Of a DNA stretch of 64,000 bases, positions 15,980 through 24,612 are shown in pieces; position 1 is the first letter of the stretch, and the number at the start of each line of letters is the position of its first letter. The notes under the pieces are model-generated. The model worked only from the letters and a program-made list of their open reading frames with translations. It made no database searches and was not told the origin of the DNA. Both the position numbers and the translations under genes were made by a program. Source of the DNA: Maribacter sp. MJ134 (GTDB lineage: Bacteria > Bacteroidota > Bacteroidia > Flavobacteriales > Flavobacteriaceae); contig NZ_CP034570.1 of assembly GCF_003970695.1 (NCBI RefSeq), positions 3,720,001 to 3,784,000 of the forward strand, in the 5' to 3' direction.

Positions 15980-16692
15980 AAAGAATTCTTGTATTAGGTA
16001 TTGGTTTATTGCTATCCTGTTCGGACGATTTACCAGAAAACAGTTCCCTATCTTCTTTTATTGGCACTAAAGAAATTGTTGTGGATAATGTAATAGCCTG
16101 TGCGGCAAGTAATCCGAATGACGATTTGGTAAGCGTTTTTCTATACCCTAGACCGGGCGCAACCAACATTCAATACTTTGAAGCGATTGATGAGGGTATA
16201 GAGAAAACGGATTTTGACGCATATCAAATAAAGGTTTCACCGCTACTAGATGTTTTCAATGGTTTTTTACAGAAGTTTGAAGTTGCGATTAATCAAGAAA
16301 AATGGGTAATTGTGAGTTTTGAGGAAGATGGAAAAATACATTTATCCAACCCTATCCGAATAAAGAACAAAAGCAAACCTACGGAGTATATTGCTACCAA
16401 TGTAAGTGTGGAGTCTCATACAATAAATCCTTTGATTAGTTGGGAAGACGGCCTTTACAACGATACCAAGATATATTTTCAAGTGATTACGGACGCTGAT
16501 AATAATCTCATTTCCGGAACCTACACCTTTGATAGATTCTTTAGATTTTACGAATTGGACAATGTGGTGCTGAATATTACACCGAAAACACCGGACAGTC
16601 TGCAGCCTGGTCTCACCTATGGTATTACACTATTAGCCGTAAGTGAGGATAATTGGGTGAATCTATTTTCCACAAGAAATTTTACACCCTAA
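15976..16692 (+). CDS. Lipoprotein of unknown function, TTG start
   Basis: The 238-residue product begins with a TTG codon that overlaps the GH113 stop (TTGA), a typical coupling arrangement. The start is supported because the lipobox region LVLGIGLLLSC-S follows directly. The rest looks beta-rich and contains no motif I recognise; it could hold one or two Ig-like domains. Being translationally coupled to the GH113 gene, it may be a surface partner of that hydrolase. Confidence 0.7.
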   Translation: MKRILVLGIGLLLSCSDDLPENSSLSSFIGTKEIVVDNVIACAASNPNDDLVSVFLYPRPGATNIQYFEAIDEGIEKTDFDAYQIKVSPLLDVFNGFLQKFEVAINQEKWVIVSFEEDGKIHLSNPIRIKNKSKPTEYIATNVSVESHTINPLISWEDGLYNDTKIYFQVITDADNNLISGTYTFDRFFRFYELDNVVLNITPKTPDSLQPGLTYGITLLAVSEDNWVNLFSTRNFTP

Positions 16693-16736
16693 TTACATTC
16701 GGTTGGCGTTGTGATACTTTTCAAGGAACTAAGCCC

Positions 16737-16744
16737 TATTTTTG
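16737..16744 (+). promoter_or_regulatory. Candidate -7 element (TATTTTTG) before the Omp85-like gene
   Basis: TATTTTTG is an exact match to TAnnTTTG and lies 18 bases before the ATG at 16763. No clear -33 TTTG stands at the usual distance. It would give a very short leader. Confidence 0.4.
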
Positions 16745-16762
16745 TAATCTAGCCATAGTTCA

Positions 16763-18025
16763 ATGATTACCAGATATGTAATATATTTTCTGTTGCTTCT
16801 TTGTCCGTTTCTGAACGCACAGGAAGGAATAGTGCAGGATATAAAAATCCAAGGGACCAAAAGAACAAAACCTTCTTTTGTCAAGAATTTGGTAGAATTA
16901 AGAGAGGGGATGGTTTTGGACTCCACACTCCTAGAGAAAGATATGACCCGTCTCAAAAGGCTTCCCTCCATATCGCATGCATACTATCAAGTTTTTCCTG
17001 CTGTTGGAGGCAATTATAGCGTTACTTACGGCATAGAAGAAAACTTTACACTCATACCTTTTGCTAATCTGTTCAGTTCCGCGAATGACGATTTCGCCTT
17101 TAGGGTAGGGCTCCAAGAGTTCAATCTTTTTGGTAGGAACATCACCTTGGGAGGCTTTTATCAATATGATATTTTTAATTCTTACGGACTAAGCTTTAGG
17201 GCACCCTATCTGTTCAGTAATAAGTTTGGCTTGGCGCTCAATTACAATAGTTTTACCACGCAGGAACCTGTATTTTTTGATAACGATACGGCAGATTACC
17301 GCTACAATAACGAGGGTTTTGAAGTTTTAGGGCTTTATGAAGTGAATTTTAAAAACAGATTAGAGTTAGGTATAAGTTTCTTTACGGAAGATTATGATTA
17401 CCTGTTCGGTGCCACTAGTCCTGGAGTCCCACAAGAGCTATCCGTAGATAAACATCTTTTTAAGCTTATTTATAATTTTGATAACGTCAACTACCATTAT
17501 CAATACCTCTCCGGTTTCAAGAGCAGTCTAAATCTTCAGTATGTTGGGAGTACGGATAACAATCTCCCTGATTTTTGGATTGGCTTTAATGATTTTTCCT
17601 ACTACCACCGCGTTGGTGAAAAGGGCAATTGGGCAAGCCGTCTTCGCCTAGGTCTTGCCAGTAACGTAGATACCCCATTTGCACCCTTCACGGTAGATAA
17701 TAATTTGAATATTAGAGGTGTCGGGAATACAATTGACAGAGGTACGGGGGCCATTGTCATAAATACGGAATATAGACATACGTTGATAGATAAAGATTGG
17801 TTTGTCTTGCAGAGTAATGTCTTTATCGATGGCGGCTCTTGGCGAAATCCAGGTGGTGATTTCGGGGATTTTAGTGACAATCAAAATATAAGGATTTACC
17901 CAGGAGCAGGACTACGTTTTATGCACAAAAGAATTTTCAATGCCATCTTTAGGATTGATTATGGATATGGTATTACAAAAGACGGAGATAGAGGTATTGT
18001 TTTTGGCATAGGGCAGTATTTTTAA
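16763..18025 (+). CDS. Small Omp85/BamA-like outer-membrane protein with one POTRA domain
   Basis: The 420-residue protein has a signal peptide (FLNAQ), then one POTRA-like domain at about residues 22-95 (QDIKIQGTKRTKPSFV, then LLEKDMTRLKRLPSI). A beta-barrel of the surface antigen/D15 type follows and ends in FGIGQYF with the terminal phenylalanine. BamA itself has five POTRA domains and about 800 residues, so this is a reduced Omp85 relative, as in patatin-barrel or TamA-like proteins without the partner. It is followed closely by two amidase-like genes. That suggests a role at the envelope, but its substrate is unknown. Confidence 0.75.
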   Translation: MITRYVIYFLLLLCPFLNAQEGIVQDIKIQGTKRTKPSFVKNLVELREGMVLDSTLLEKDMTRLKRLPSISHAYYQVFPAVGGNYSVTYGIEENFTLIPFANLFSSANDDFAFRVGLQEFNLFGRNITLGGFYQYDIFNSYGLSFRAPYLFSNKFGLALNYNSFTTQEPVFFDNDTADYRYNNEGFEVLGLYEVNFKNRLELGISFFTEDYDYLFGATSPGVPQELSVDKHLFKLIYNFDNVNYHYQYLSGFKSSLNLQYVGSTDNNLPDFWIGFNDFSYYHRVGEKGNWASRLRLGLASNVDTPFAPFTVDNNLNIRGVGNTIDRGTGAIVINTEYRHTLIDKDWFVLQSNVFIDGGSWRNPGGDFGDFSDNQNIRIYPGAGLRFMHKRIFNAIFRIDYGYGITKDGDRGIVFGIGQYF

Positions 18026-18058
18026 TGATATTTGTTACTGGAACACGAAACCATTACT

Positions 18059-19006
18059 ATGCGCCTTAGACTATTTCTATTTATCATAGCATTATTTGCT
18101 TTTAATGGTCTTTCCGGTCAAGTAGGAATCGATACCGTTATGGCAAAAAAAGGAGACGGTATCTTTTCTATATTGAGAAACGCCGGTATGGATCCCGCTA
18201 CACATTACGAAGAATTCTACAAGTTAAACGAGGAACATATTCGCAATGGCAGTGAATTGATCAACGGTAAAAAATATCTCTTACCGGATGCTCCGGATTC
18301 TTTTAAAAATAGGGGCACTAGAATAGTTGTTAACGAGCAGATAGAAAAGCCTATTTTCGATAAGGAGCTATCCAAATTGGCAGTTAAGGATAGCACCCTA
18401 AAACATTCGGTTTATTACATTATGTATTCACCTAATTTAAGCGATGGGGATATTTCGGAGCGCTCTAATAATTTCATTATTCAACTGGCCAAAGAGTTGT
18501 TGGTAAGGAGTGCTAAAGTTTATATTTTGGAAGATGCATCAAACACGGATAATCCTAGTAAGGAGGCCGTAGATAAAGATTTTGGTTTATTGGAGTTAGG
18601 GGAGTATTCCGGGGTCATAAATAAGAAGTATTTAATGAATAACGGGAGTTATCAACGCGTACTAGTACTACAAGAATTGAACGGAAGTGCTAGGAATTAC
18701 GCCGTTAATGTGAGTCATTATAGTTCAAGTAAAGAGGGTCTTGCACTGGCCGGTAATTTGCAAAAGAGTATCAAAAAGTATGCTGCGAAGAGAACGGACG
18801 TAAAAAAAGGCATCTCCATCTTTGATGATGAGATTGGTATTTACCTTGCTAAGAACATCTTAGCTCCAGTAACGATACTTTCATTGGATAGTGGAAAAAA
18901 AGCCCTTGAAAAGGGTATTGAGGTAAAAGCAGGGAAAACCTATTTGGCCAAGATGATTATGGAAGGTATAGCTAAGGATTATGCCCAGAATAGCAGTGGT
19001 GGTTAA
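18059..19006 (+). CDS. Catalytically degenerate amidase_3 paralogue (pseudo-enzyme)
   Basis: This 315-residue secreted protein is a paralogue of the amidase downstream. Both share a signal peptide, a LysM-like KKGDGIFSILRNAGMDP segment and the same domain spacing. Compared with the active copy, the zinc ligand H130 is P125, the second histidine (THID) is Q in VLQEL, and the catalytic Glu of FIEIGN is S in ILSLDS; only the middle Glu (E134) remains. It is therefore predicted to bind but not cleave peptidoglycan, or to regulate its neighbour. The ATG at 18059 is preferred over an in-frame TTG at 18032 because the signal peptide starts there. Confidence 0.78.
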   Translation: MRLRLFLFIIALFAFNGLSGQVGIDTVMAKKGDGIFSILRNAGMDPATHYEEFYKLNEEHIRNGSELINGKKYLLPDAPDSFKNRGTRIVVNEQIEKPIFDKELSKLAVKDSTLKHSVYYIMYSPNLSDGDISERSNNFIIQLAKELLVRSAKVYILEDASNTDNPSKEAVDKDFGLLELGEYSGVINKKYLMNNGSYQRVLVLQELNGSARNYAVNVSHYSSSKEGLALAGNLQKSIKKYAAKRTDVKKGISIFDDEIGIYLAKNILAPVTILSLDSGKKALEKGIEVKAGKTYLAKMIMEGIAKDYAQNSSGG

Positions 19007-19058
19007 TGCAAATCTTGTTCCTTTTAGTGCGGCATGAACTTTGTTTAATGTAGTTACA

Positions 19059-20087
19059 ATGAAAACGTTTTACATCGGTATTTTTCTGCTCCTTTCTGGC
19101 AATCTACTTGCTCAAGATTCCTTGAAGACCGTTACTGCGGAAAAAGGGGATGGGGTCTTGTCCTTGCTAAGAAAACAAGGAATAAATCCGTACGAGGCGT
19201 ACGAATCGTTTATTCAGCTGAATATAGACAACTTAAGGGATAGCGTTCACTTATATGAAGGGCGAGATTACCTTGTTCCAAGAGTAATTTTGGACACGGT
19301 ACCTGTCGTAGATTCCATACAGGAACAGACCAAGAAAATAAAAGAAATTGAAGCAATGACCGTTTCCATTTTTGGAGAAAAACACGAAAAGGTGCTGTCC
19401 AAAAGCGAAAGGCTCAAAGGAGCTGTCTATTATTTGGTTTCCGGACATGGTGGCCCAGACCCCGGCGCTATGGCCGTATATAAAGGAAAATCTATTTCTG
19501 AAGATGAGTACGCCTATGACATTACGTTACGGTTGGCCAGAGAGTTAATGGCCCATGGCGCTCAGGTTTATATTATTATTAGAGATGAGAATGATGGTAT
19601 ACGGGATGAGCGTATTTTGGAAATAGATAGAGATGAGGTTGCTTATCCTGATAAAAAGATTCCCTTAAACCAAGTAGCGCGCTTAAAACAGCGGGTAGAA
19701 ATCATCAATAAGCTTTACAAAAAGAATAAGGGCAAATACCAACGCCTAATTGTTACCCATATAGATAGTAGAAGTCAAGGTCAAAATATCGATGTCTTTT
19801 TCTATCATCACGAGAAAAGTAAGAACGGTAAAAAATTGGCGGAAAATATTCATCGGACATTTCAAAAGAAGTATAAAAAATATCAACCTAACCGAACCTA
19901 TTCGGGTACATTTGAAGATAGAACTTCCCTTTATTTGGTAAAGAAAACACATCCGGCAATGACGTTTATAGAAATAGGGAATATCAAGAACCAGAAAGAC
20001 CAGAAAAGAATTTTGGTATCGGATAATAGGCAGGCATTGGCAAAATGGATTTCCGAGGGCGTGCTACAAGACTTTGAACAAGAGTAA
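19059..20087 (+). CDS. N-acetylmuramoyl-L-alanine amidase (amidase_3) with LysM-like N-terminus
   Basis: AmiC-type amidases are periplasmic zinc enzymes that cut the bond between muramic acid and L-alanine. This 342-residue protein has a signal peptide, a LysM-like segment (AEKGDGVLSLLRKQGI, then LYEGRDYLVP) at about 28-75 and the amidase_3 domain from about 120. Likely ligands are H130 in SGHGGPDPG, E150 and H234 in VTHIDSR; E305 in FIEIGNIKN is the catalytic Glu. The ATG at 19059 fits the signal peptide better than the TTG at 19041. It follows its inactive paralogue by 52 bases and converges with the GT2 gene at 20091. Confidence 0.88.
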   Translation: MKTFYIGIFLLLSGNLLAQDSLKTVTAEKGDGVLSLLRKQGINPYEAYESFIQLNIDNLRDSVHLYEGRDYLVPRVILDTVPVVDSIQEQTKKIKEIEAMTVSIFGEKHEKVLSKSERLKGAVYYLVSGHGGPDPGAMAVYKGKSISEDEYAYDITLRLARELMAHGAQVYIIIRDENDGIRDERILEIDRDEVAYPDKKIPLNQVARLKQRVEIINKLYKKNKGKYQRLIVTHIDSRSQGQNIDVFFYHHEKSKNGKKLAENIHRTFQKKYKKYQPNRTYSGTFEDRTSLYLVKKTHPAMTFIEIGNIKNQKDQKRILVSDNRQALAKWISEGVLQDFEQE

Positions 20088-20090
20088 CTT

Positions 20091-20795
20091 TTATAGGGCG
20101 ATGTGTTTTACGTAATACCGATGGAGCGTATCGGGTCCTGCGCCAAAGAAGTGTTTTAGGTGTATCATTCCAAAATGCCATTGTAAGGCCAATATGCCCT
20201 TTTTGTCATATCTTCTAGAAGAGGTGGTCACCGTGTTGTTAAGCACTTTAAAATAAGCCATTTTATAGATTCTTCTAATGAATTCGTTGTCCTCATATAT
20301 TCTATAGGACTCGTTAAATCCATTGGCTTTTTCAAATAAGGTTTTGAGGATAAATAGCGATTGGTCTCCACCACGACATATCTGTGTATTTAAGCGCGTA
20401 AACCAAGCAAAAATATCTAAAAATAGGTGGGTAGTATCAAATTTCATACGAAAACAACCCACTTTAAAACCTTCGGTATAGGCTTGCAAAATTTCTAGAT
20501 CAAAATCTTTGGGCGGTAAGGTATCTACATGTAAAAAATACAAGATATCACCTGTGGCAATCGCAGCTCCGACGTTCATCTGTAAAGCTCTCCCTTTTGA
20601 GGTTGAAATTACTCTGGCGCCCGCTTTCGTGGCTTCTTTTACGGTAGTATCTTCACTACCCCCATCAATGACCAGTACTTCCTTTACTTGGTTTGAAGAG
20701 GTATTATTTTTAATACTCAGCAGCACTTTTTTTATATAATCCTCTTCATTAAGAACTGGGATTATAATACTGATTTGTGGGAATTGTATGGTCAT
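20091..20795 (-). CDS. GT2 glycosyltransferase, TIGR04283 (arsenosugar-type)
   Basis: The 234-residue protein is a GT-A glycosyltransferase of the TIGR04283 type found in bacterial arsenosugar loci. Motifs are IIIPVLNEEDYI at 10-21, IDGGSEDTT near 44, the FLHVDT DxD-like motif near 92, and the C-terminal HFGMIHLKHFFG typical of the subfamily. It sits downstream of PNP and a TIGR04282 transferase on the same strand, the partners it has in known clusters. In the arsenosugar pathway such enzymes are thought to decorate the ribofuranoside; the exact step is not settled. Confidence 0.83.
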   Translation of the reverse strand: MTIQFPQISIIIPVLNEEDYIKKVLLSIKNNTSSNQVKEVLVIDGGSEDTTVKEATKAGARVISTSKGRALQMNVGAAIATGDILYFLHVDTLPPKDFDLEILQAYTEGFKVGCFRMKFDTTHLFLDIFAWFTRLNTQICRGGDQSLFILKTLFEKANGFNESYRIYEDNEFIRRIYKMAYFKVLNNTVTTSSRRYDKKGILALQWHFGMIHLKHFFGAGPDTLHRYYVKHIAL

Positions 20796-20841
20796 TTAAA
20801 ACAAACTGATTGTGCTAGTAGTGGTACAAACAGTGCTAACC

Positions 20842-21657
20842 TTACAGTTGTTTTATCAATTCGCTGAATAATTTTACCATTTTAGGTTCTGTTTCGCCGG
20901 CAATGGCAATAATCTCCCCGATATCCACGGGTTTCAGATTATCAGGGTCACATTCATCGGTCAATACGGAGACCGCTACAATGGGCAGACCCAAGTGATT
21001 GGCCACTATTACTTCCGGAACGGTACTCATGCCCACGGCATCCGAACCTAAAATTTTAAGCATCCGATACTCTGCCTTTGTCTCTAACTGAGGCCCAACA
21101 ACCGATGCGTAGACACCTTTCTTTAAGGATATGTTATGTGTAACGGCGATATTTTCCAATTTTTCGCGCATTTCCAAATCATAAGGCTCCGACATGTCTG
21201 TAAAACGTTCCCCGAACTCCGCTACGTTCTTAAATGCTAGGGGCGAACCACCTTGCAGGTTAATGTGATCTTCAATGAGCATAATATCTCCCTTTTTAAA
21301 ATCCAGGTTAATTGCCCCAGCGGCATTGGAAATGAAGAGTTTTTTTATGCCCAGCATATGCATAACGCGTATGGGATAGGTAATATCCAGAAAATCATAA
21401 CCCTCGTATAAATGAAAGCGACCTTGCATTACCACTACTTTTTTACCTTCAATGGTACCAAAAACCAGTTTGCCGGTATGAAATTCAACAGTGGCCAATG
21501 GAAAAAACGGGATATGATTGTAATGCGCCTCTATAGGCTCCTGAATCTCATCTACTAGCCTACCCAATCCAGTTCCCAATACAATTCCAAATTCTGGGGC
21601 ATCAAAACCCTTGTTAATAAGATAATCAACGGATTCCTGTAATTGTTTCTTAGTCAT
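20842..21657 (-). CDS. punA: Purine-nucleoside phosphorylase, class I trimeric type
   Basis: PNP splits purine nucleosides with phosphate into base and ribose 1-phosphate, in the cytoplasm. The 271-residue protein shows the class I marks: VLGTGLGRL near 26-34, MQGRFHLYEGY, SNAAGAIN near 112, and VVGPQLETKAEYRML followed by VGMSTVPEV. The start overlaps the upstream TIGR04282 gene by eight bases. Besides salvage, a PNP in this setting can remove adenine from a 5'-deoxyadenosyl-arsenical intermediate, which links it to the glycosyltransferases. No other purine gene is adjacent. Confidence 0.93.
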   Translation of the reverse strand: MTKKQLQESVDYLINKGFDAPEFGIVLGTGLGRLVDEIQEPIEAHYNHIPFFPLATVEFHTGKLVFGTIEGKKVVVMQGRFHLYEGYDFLDITYPIRVMHMLGIKKLFISNAAGAINLDFKKGDIMLIEDHINLQGGSPLAFKNVAEFGERFTDMSEPYDLEMREKLENIAVTHNISLKKGVYASVVGPQLETKAEYRMLKILGSDAVGMSTVPEVIVANHLGLPIVAVSVLTDECDPDNLKPVDIGEIIAIAGETEPKMVKLFSELIKQL

Positions 21658-22330
21658 TTTTCATATGTTTTAAATAAGGCGCAAAAGCCTTAATGTCTTT
21701 AATATCTTCATAATGGTCTACATCGTTCTTTTCTGAAAGTAATTGCAAACGTTCTTCCTTTAAATCCTTCAAGGTAGCCTCCAAAACGGTTTCCGTTCCC
21801 CAATCCTTAGCATTAAAAAGCGCATCTTTATATTTTTTCATTCCCAGAAGATAGTAGCCACCATCCAACGCGGGCCCTACCACGTAATCGTTTTTTTCTA
21901 AAGCTTTAAAGGCTTCTTCAAGATCTTGTTGGTTAAGGTCGTGCATGTCACTTCCAATGACTAGTATACGCTCAAACCCTTTTTCGAATCCATCTTTAAA
22001 TGCGTTCGCCATGCGTTCGCCTAAAGTTGCTCCCTCTTGTAATTTTTTATCAAAGATAGTAGGGTCCCAAATATCATTTTCCCAGATTTCCTCGGAATAA
22101 TAAACGGCCTTGGTGGCATAAAGGTTTTTGGTGATGCTCGCCGTATGTCCTAAAAGAAATTTATAGATTTCCAGAGCGGCATTATCACCTACCTTAGCTG
22201 CAAGTCTTGTTTTGCATTTTCCCAGCTCTGGATTTCGCGTGAATATAAGCAGGAGATTTTTTGAATTAACGAGATGAAAATCAACGGTTTTTTCATCTTT
22301 CACTTCTTTTTTAGTTTGTAGTATTCCCAA
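21650..22330 (-). CDS. TIGR04282-type glycosyltransferase (DUF2064)
   Basis: This 226-residue protein belongs to the DUF2064/TIGR04282 group of nucleotidyl/glycosyltransferase-fold proteins from arsenosugar loci. It shows LLLIFTRNPELGKCKTRLA near 27-45, EGATLGERMANAF, VIGSDMHDLN (the metal-binding acidic motif) and GPALDGGYYLLGM. It overlaps PNP by eight bases and is 33 bases downstream of the rhodanese gene. The first about 20 residues before the conserved core may be a mis-set start, but no better ATG is seen near the core. Confidence 0.83.
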   Translation of the reverse strand: MGILQTKKEVKDEKTVDFHLVNSKNLLLIFTRNPELGKCKTRLAAKVGDNAALEIYKFLLGHTASITKNLYATKAVYYSEEIWENDIWDPTIFDKKLQEGATLGERMANAFKDGFEKGFERILVIGSDMHDLNQQDLEEAFKALEKNDYVVGPALDGGYYLLGMKKYKDALFNAKDWGTETVLEATLKDLKEERLQLLSEKNDVDHYEDIKDIKAFAPYLKHMKND

Positions 22331-22363
22331 AAATAACTGGTATTTATAGTTTTTTAAATCGAT

Positions 22364-22870
22364 TCACTCTTTGGTCTTGTCATAGACCTTGATGCCTTTG
22401 GTCAATAATTTCCCCCAATGCTTACTAAAAGCGTGAACGCTATCGGTCTTTTGATTGTTGAGATTATAAACGGGACGATTCGTATTTTTCCAATCAAAAA
22501 TACCTCCGTAGAGATTCTTTACGTTGCGGTAGCCCATATCCATAAGTTTTTCGCCTATATTTTCTGAACGTACCCCAATGGAACAGTAGACAACGATAGT
22601 AGCTTCCTTGTCCGGTATTTTTGAACGTACCCTATCCTCGTCAAATTCTTTGTGACCTACCCAAATGGCATTTTTTAAGTGGCTTACCTGGTATTCTTCT
22701 TTTTTGCGTGTATCTAAAAGTATGGTTCCCTCAGCAGATGCCAGATCGTTGGTATAGATGTAGGGAACCGACTCCTTATTGAATTTTTTCAGTGTTCGGT
22801 CCAGCTTATCCTGCGACCAAATGCTGTGGCCAAACAATAAAATAGAAAGGAACGTAAGAAAAGGTTTCAT
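22364..22870 (-). CDS. Secreted single-domain rhodanese
   Basis: The 168-residue product has a signal peptide (HSIWSQ) and one rhodanese domain with the active-site loop YCSIGVRSE near residues 95-103, plus the LLDTRKKEEYQVSHLKNA opening motif. Rhodanese domains transfer sulfane sulfur or bind oxyanions; a periplasmic copy beside arsenosugar-type genes might handle arsenicals or thiols. It is the first gene of the minus-strand cluster and diverges from the GH32 gene. Enzymatic function is likely but the substrate is unknown. Confidence 0.85.
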   Translation of the reverse strand: MKPFLTFLSILLFGHSIWSQDKLDRTLKKFNKESVPYIYTNDLASAEGTILLDTRKKEEYQVSHLKNAIWVGHKEFDEDRVRSKIPDKEATIVVYCSIGVRSENIGEKLMDMGYRNVKNLYGGIFDWKNTNRPVYNLNNQKTDSVHAFSKHWGKLLTKGIKVYDKTKE

Positions 22871-22952
22871 TAAATCATTACTTTAGTTTTGTAAAGGTAC
22901 TATTTTAGAGGTGCTTTACCATCAGTGCAAAAGCCAAATAAATGTTTAAAAA

Positions 22953-24524
22953 ATGAAAATTAAGTACATCAATACTCTCGTTCTTATACTTCCACTGGTA
23001 ATTTTTTCCTGTAAGGATAATACTGATAAGCTTTTGAAAAATGAGGTGTCAAAGAAAGAATCCTACTATACGGAAGCGTATCGCCCACAGTACCATTTTA
23101 CGCCAGAGGAAAAATGGATGAACGATCCTAATGGACTCGTTTACCAAGACGGGACCTATCATTTGTTCTATCAGTACTATCCCGATAGTACGGTTTGGGG
23201 GCCTATGCATTGGGGCCATGCCGTAAGCAAGGATATGATGCATTGGAAGCATAAGCCCATAGCCTTATATCCGGACGACAACGGCCTAATATTTTCCGGT
23301 AGTGCCGTAGTGGACGTGGATAATACTTCGGGTTTCGGAACTGCGGACACACCACCTTTAGTGGCCATTTTCACCTATCATTTAATGGCGGGAGAAAAAG
23401 CGGGCAGAAAAGATTTTCAGACACAGGGCATTGCTTATAGCTTGGATAATGGTGATAGTTGGACCAAGTACGAGGGTAATCCTGTCATAGGTAATAACGG
23501 CATCAAGGATTTTAGGGACCCTAAGGTATTCTGGAACGAGCAATTACAATTGTGGACAATGCTTTTGGTGGCCGGGGACCATATGCAGGTTTGGAATTCG
23601 CCTGACCTAAAAAAATGGAACCAGGTGAGCGAATTTGGAAAGGATAAAGGAGCGCATGGCGGAGTTTGGGAATGTCCGGATATGTTTCCTCTAAAAGTAG
23701 AAGGGTCGGCAGAGGAAAAATGGGTGTTGTTGATCAGCATCAATCCAGGTGCCCCGAACGGAGGAAGCGGAACGCAATACTTTGTGGGTGATTTTGATGG
23801 GGAGACCTTTACGACGAATCAAGTAGCAAGCAAATGGCTAGATTTAGGAAGGGATAACTACGCTGGTGTAACGTACAACAACACCCCGAATAACGAACGT
23901 ATTTTTATAGGTTGGATGAGCAACTGGGACTACGCTCGCGATACCCCTACCGAAAAATGGCGTAGTGCCATGACGATGCCAAGAAAATTGTCCTTGCAAA
24001 AGAACAACGATGTCTACGAGCTTATAAATTATCCGTTGGCAGCCTTGGACGCCATTGTGAAAAAAGGCTCAAAAGAAGTAGATTTCACAGTAGGTCCGAG
24101 CCAAACGGAAACGATGGAGTTACAGCATAACAACCAGTCGGAGATCCGCTTTAATACTTCTGCAAGAGCGTTTCAAATGCGTCTAAAAAATGAGCTAGGG
24201 GATAGCGTGGTAATTACCCTAAATGGTGCTGACGGTAAAATAATGTTTGACCGCACCGCATCTGGTGTAACGGATTTTGCCGCTAATTTTGCCTTAGGTC
24301 CCCAGACCATGTTCGTTCCTAATTTACCCGAGGATGAGGTGGAGTTTAGGATACTCCTGGATAAATCTTCTATTGAGCTTTTTGTAAACAAAGGGCAGTA
24401 CGTAATGACGAACCAAATATTCCCAAGAGATTCCTTTACGATTTTGGAGGTGAAGAACCTATCAACGGATAGCTTACGGTTAAATAGCCTTAGCGAAAAT
24501 AAGGTGAAGCGAATATGGGATTAG
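22953..24524 (+). CDS. GH32 fructan hydrolase, lipoprotein
   Basis: GH32 enzymes hydrolyse levan, inulin or sucrose. The 523-residue lipoprotein has a lipobox (VIFSC, C20), then the five-bladed propeller with the nucleophile D58 in WMNDPNG, RDP at 188-190 for substrate binding, and the acid/base E240 in WECPDMF. A C-terminal beta-sandwich (from about 380) completes the family layout. The start is the ATG at 22953. It is a single gene, with no SusC/SusD pair, fructokinase or transporter next to it, so it is not in a recognisable utilisation locus. Exo-levanase or inulinase activity is the best guess. Confidence 0.9.
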   Translation: MKIKYINTLVLILPLVIFSCKDNTDKLLKNEVSKKESYYTEAYRPQYHFTPEEKWMNDPNGLVYQDGTYHLFYQYYPDSTVWGPMHWGHAVSKDMMHWKHKPIALYPDDNGLIFSGSAVVDVDNTSGFGTADTPPLVAIFTYHLMAGEKAGRKDFQTQGIAYSLDNGDSWTKYEGNPVIGNNGIKDFRDPKVFWNEQLQLWTMLLVAGDHMQVWNSPDLKKWNQVSEFGKDKGAHGGVWECPDMFPLKVEGSAEEKWVLLISINPGAPNGGSGTQYFVGDFDGETFTTNQVASKWLDLGRDNYAGVTYNNTPNNERIFIGWMSNWDYARDTPTEKWRSAMTMPRKLSLQKNNDVYELINYPLAALDAIVKKGSKEVDFTVGPSQTETMELQHNNQSEIRFNTSARAFQMRLKNELGDSVVITLNGADGKIMFDRTASGVTDFAANFALGPQTMFVPNLPEDEVEFRILLDKSSIELFVNKGQYVMTNQIFPRDSFTILEVKNLSTDSLRLNSLSENKVKRIWD

Positions 24525-24543
24525 TTGTCATAATGACCGTAAA

Positions 24544-24570
24544 CAAAAAATCCCCGCAATTGCGAGGATT
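24544..24570 (-). terminator. Terminator hairpin of unit 1
   Basis: AATCCTCGC and GCGGGGATT (minus strand, one G-U pair) with TTTTTTG after. It is a copy of the terminator that follows tRNA-Phe. Confidence 0.7.
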
Positions 24571-24587
24571 AGTTGTGGTGCCTCCAG

Positions 24588-24603
24588 CCCCGACACTTCG
24601 GGG
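24588..24603. repeat. CCCCGA...TCGGGG hairpin inside tRNA-Phe 3' fragment (unit 1)
   Basis: On the minus strand the fragment reads GGTTC, then the hairpin, then CTGGAGGCACCA. In the intact tRNA GGTTC and CTGGAGGCACCA are separated by only GATTC, so the hairpin replaces the T-loop. The same change is present in unit 2 at 24958-24973. Confidence 0.7.
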
Positions 24604-24612
24604 GAACCAAGG

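Noticed and set aside
18032..18058. TTG start giving a nine-residue longer pseudo-amidase
   Set aside because: The signal peptide begins at the ATG at 18059; the upstream residues are polar and not part of it.
22953..24524. A polysaccharide utilisation locus around the GH32 gene
   Set aside because: No SusC/SusD genes, transporter or fructokinase lie nearby; the neighbours are an arsenosugar-type cluster and a tRNA.
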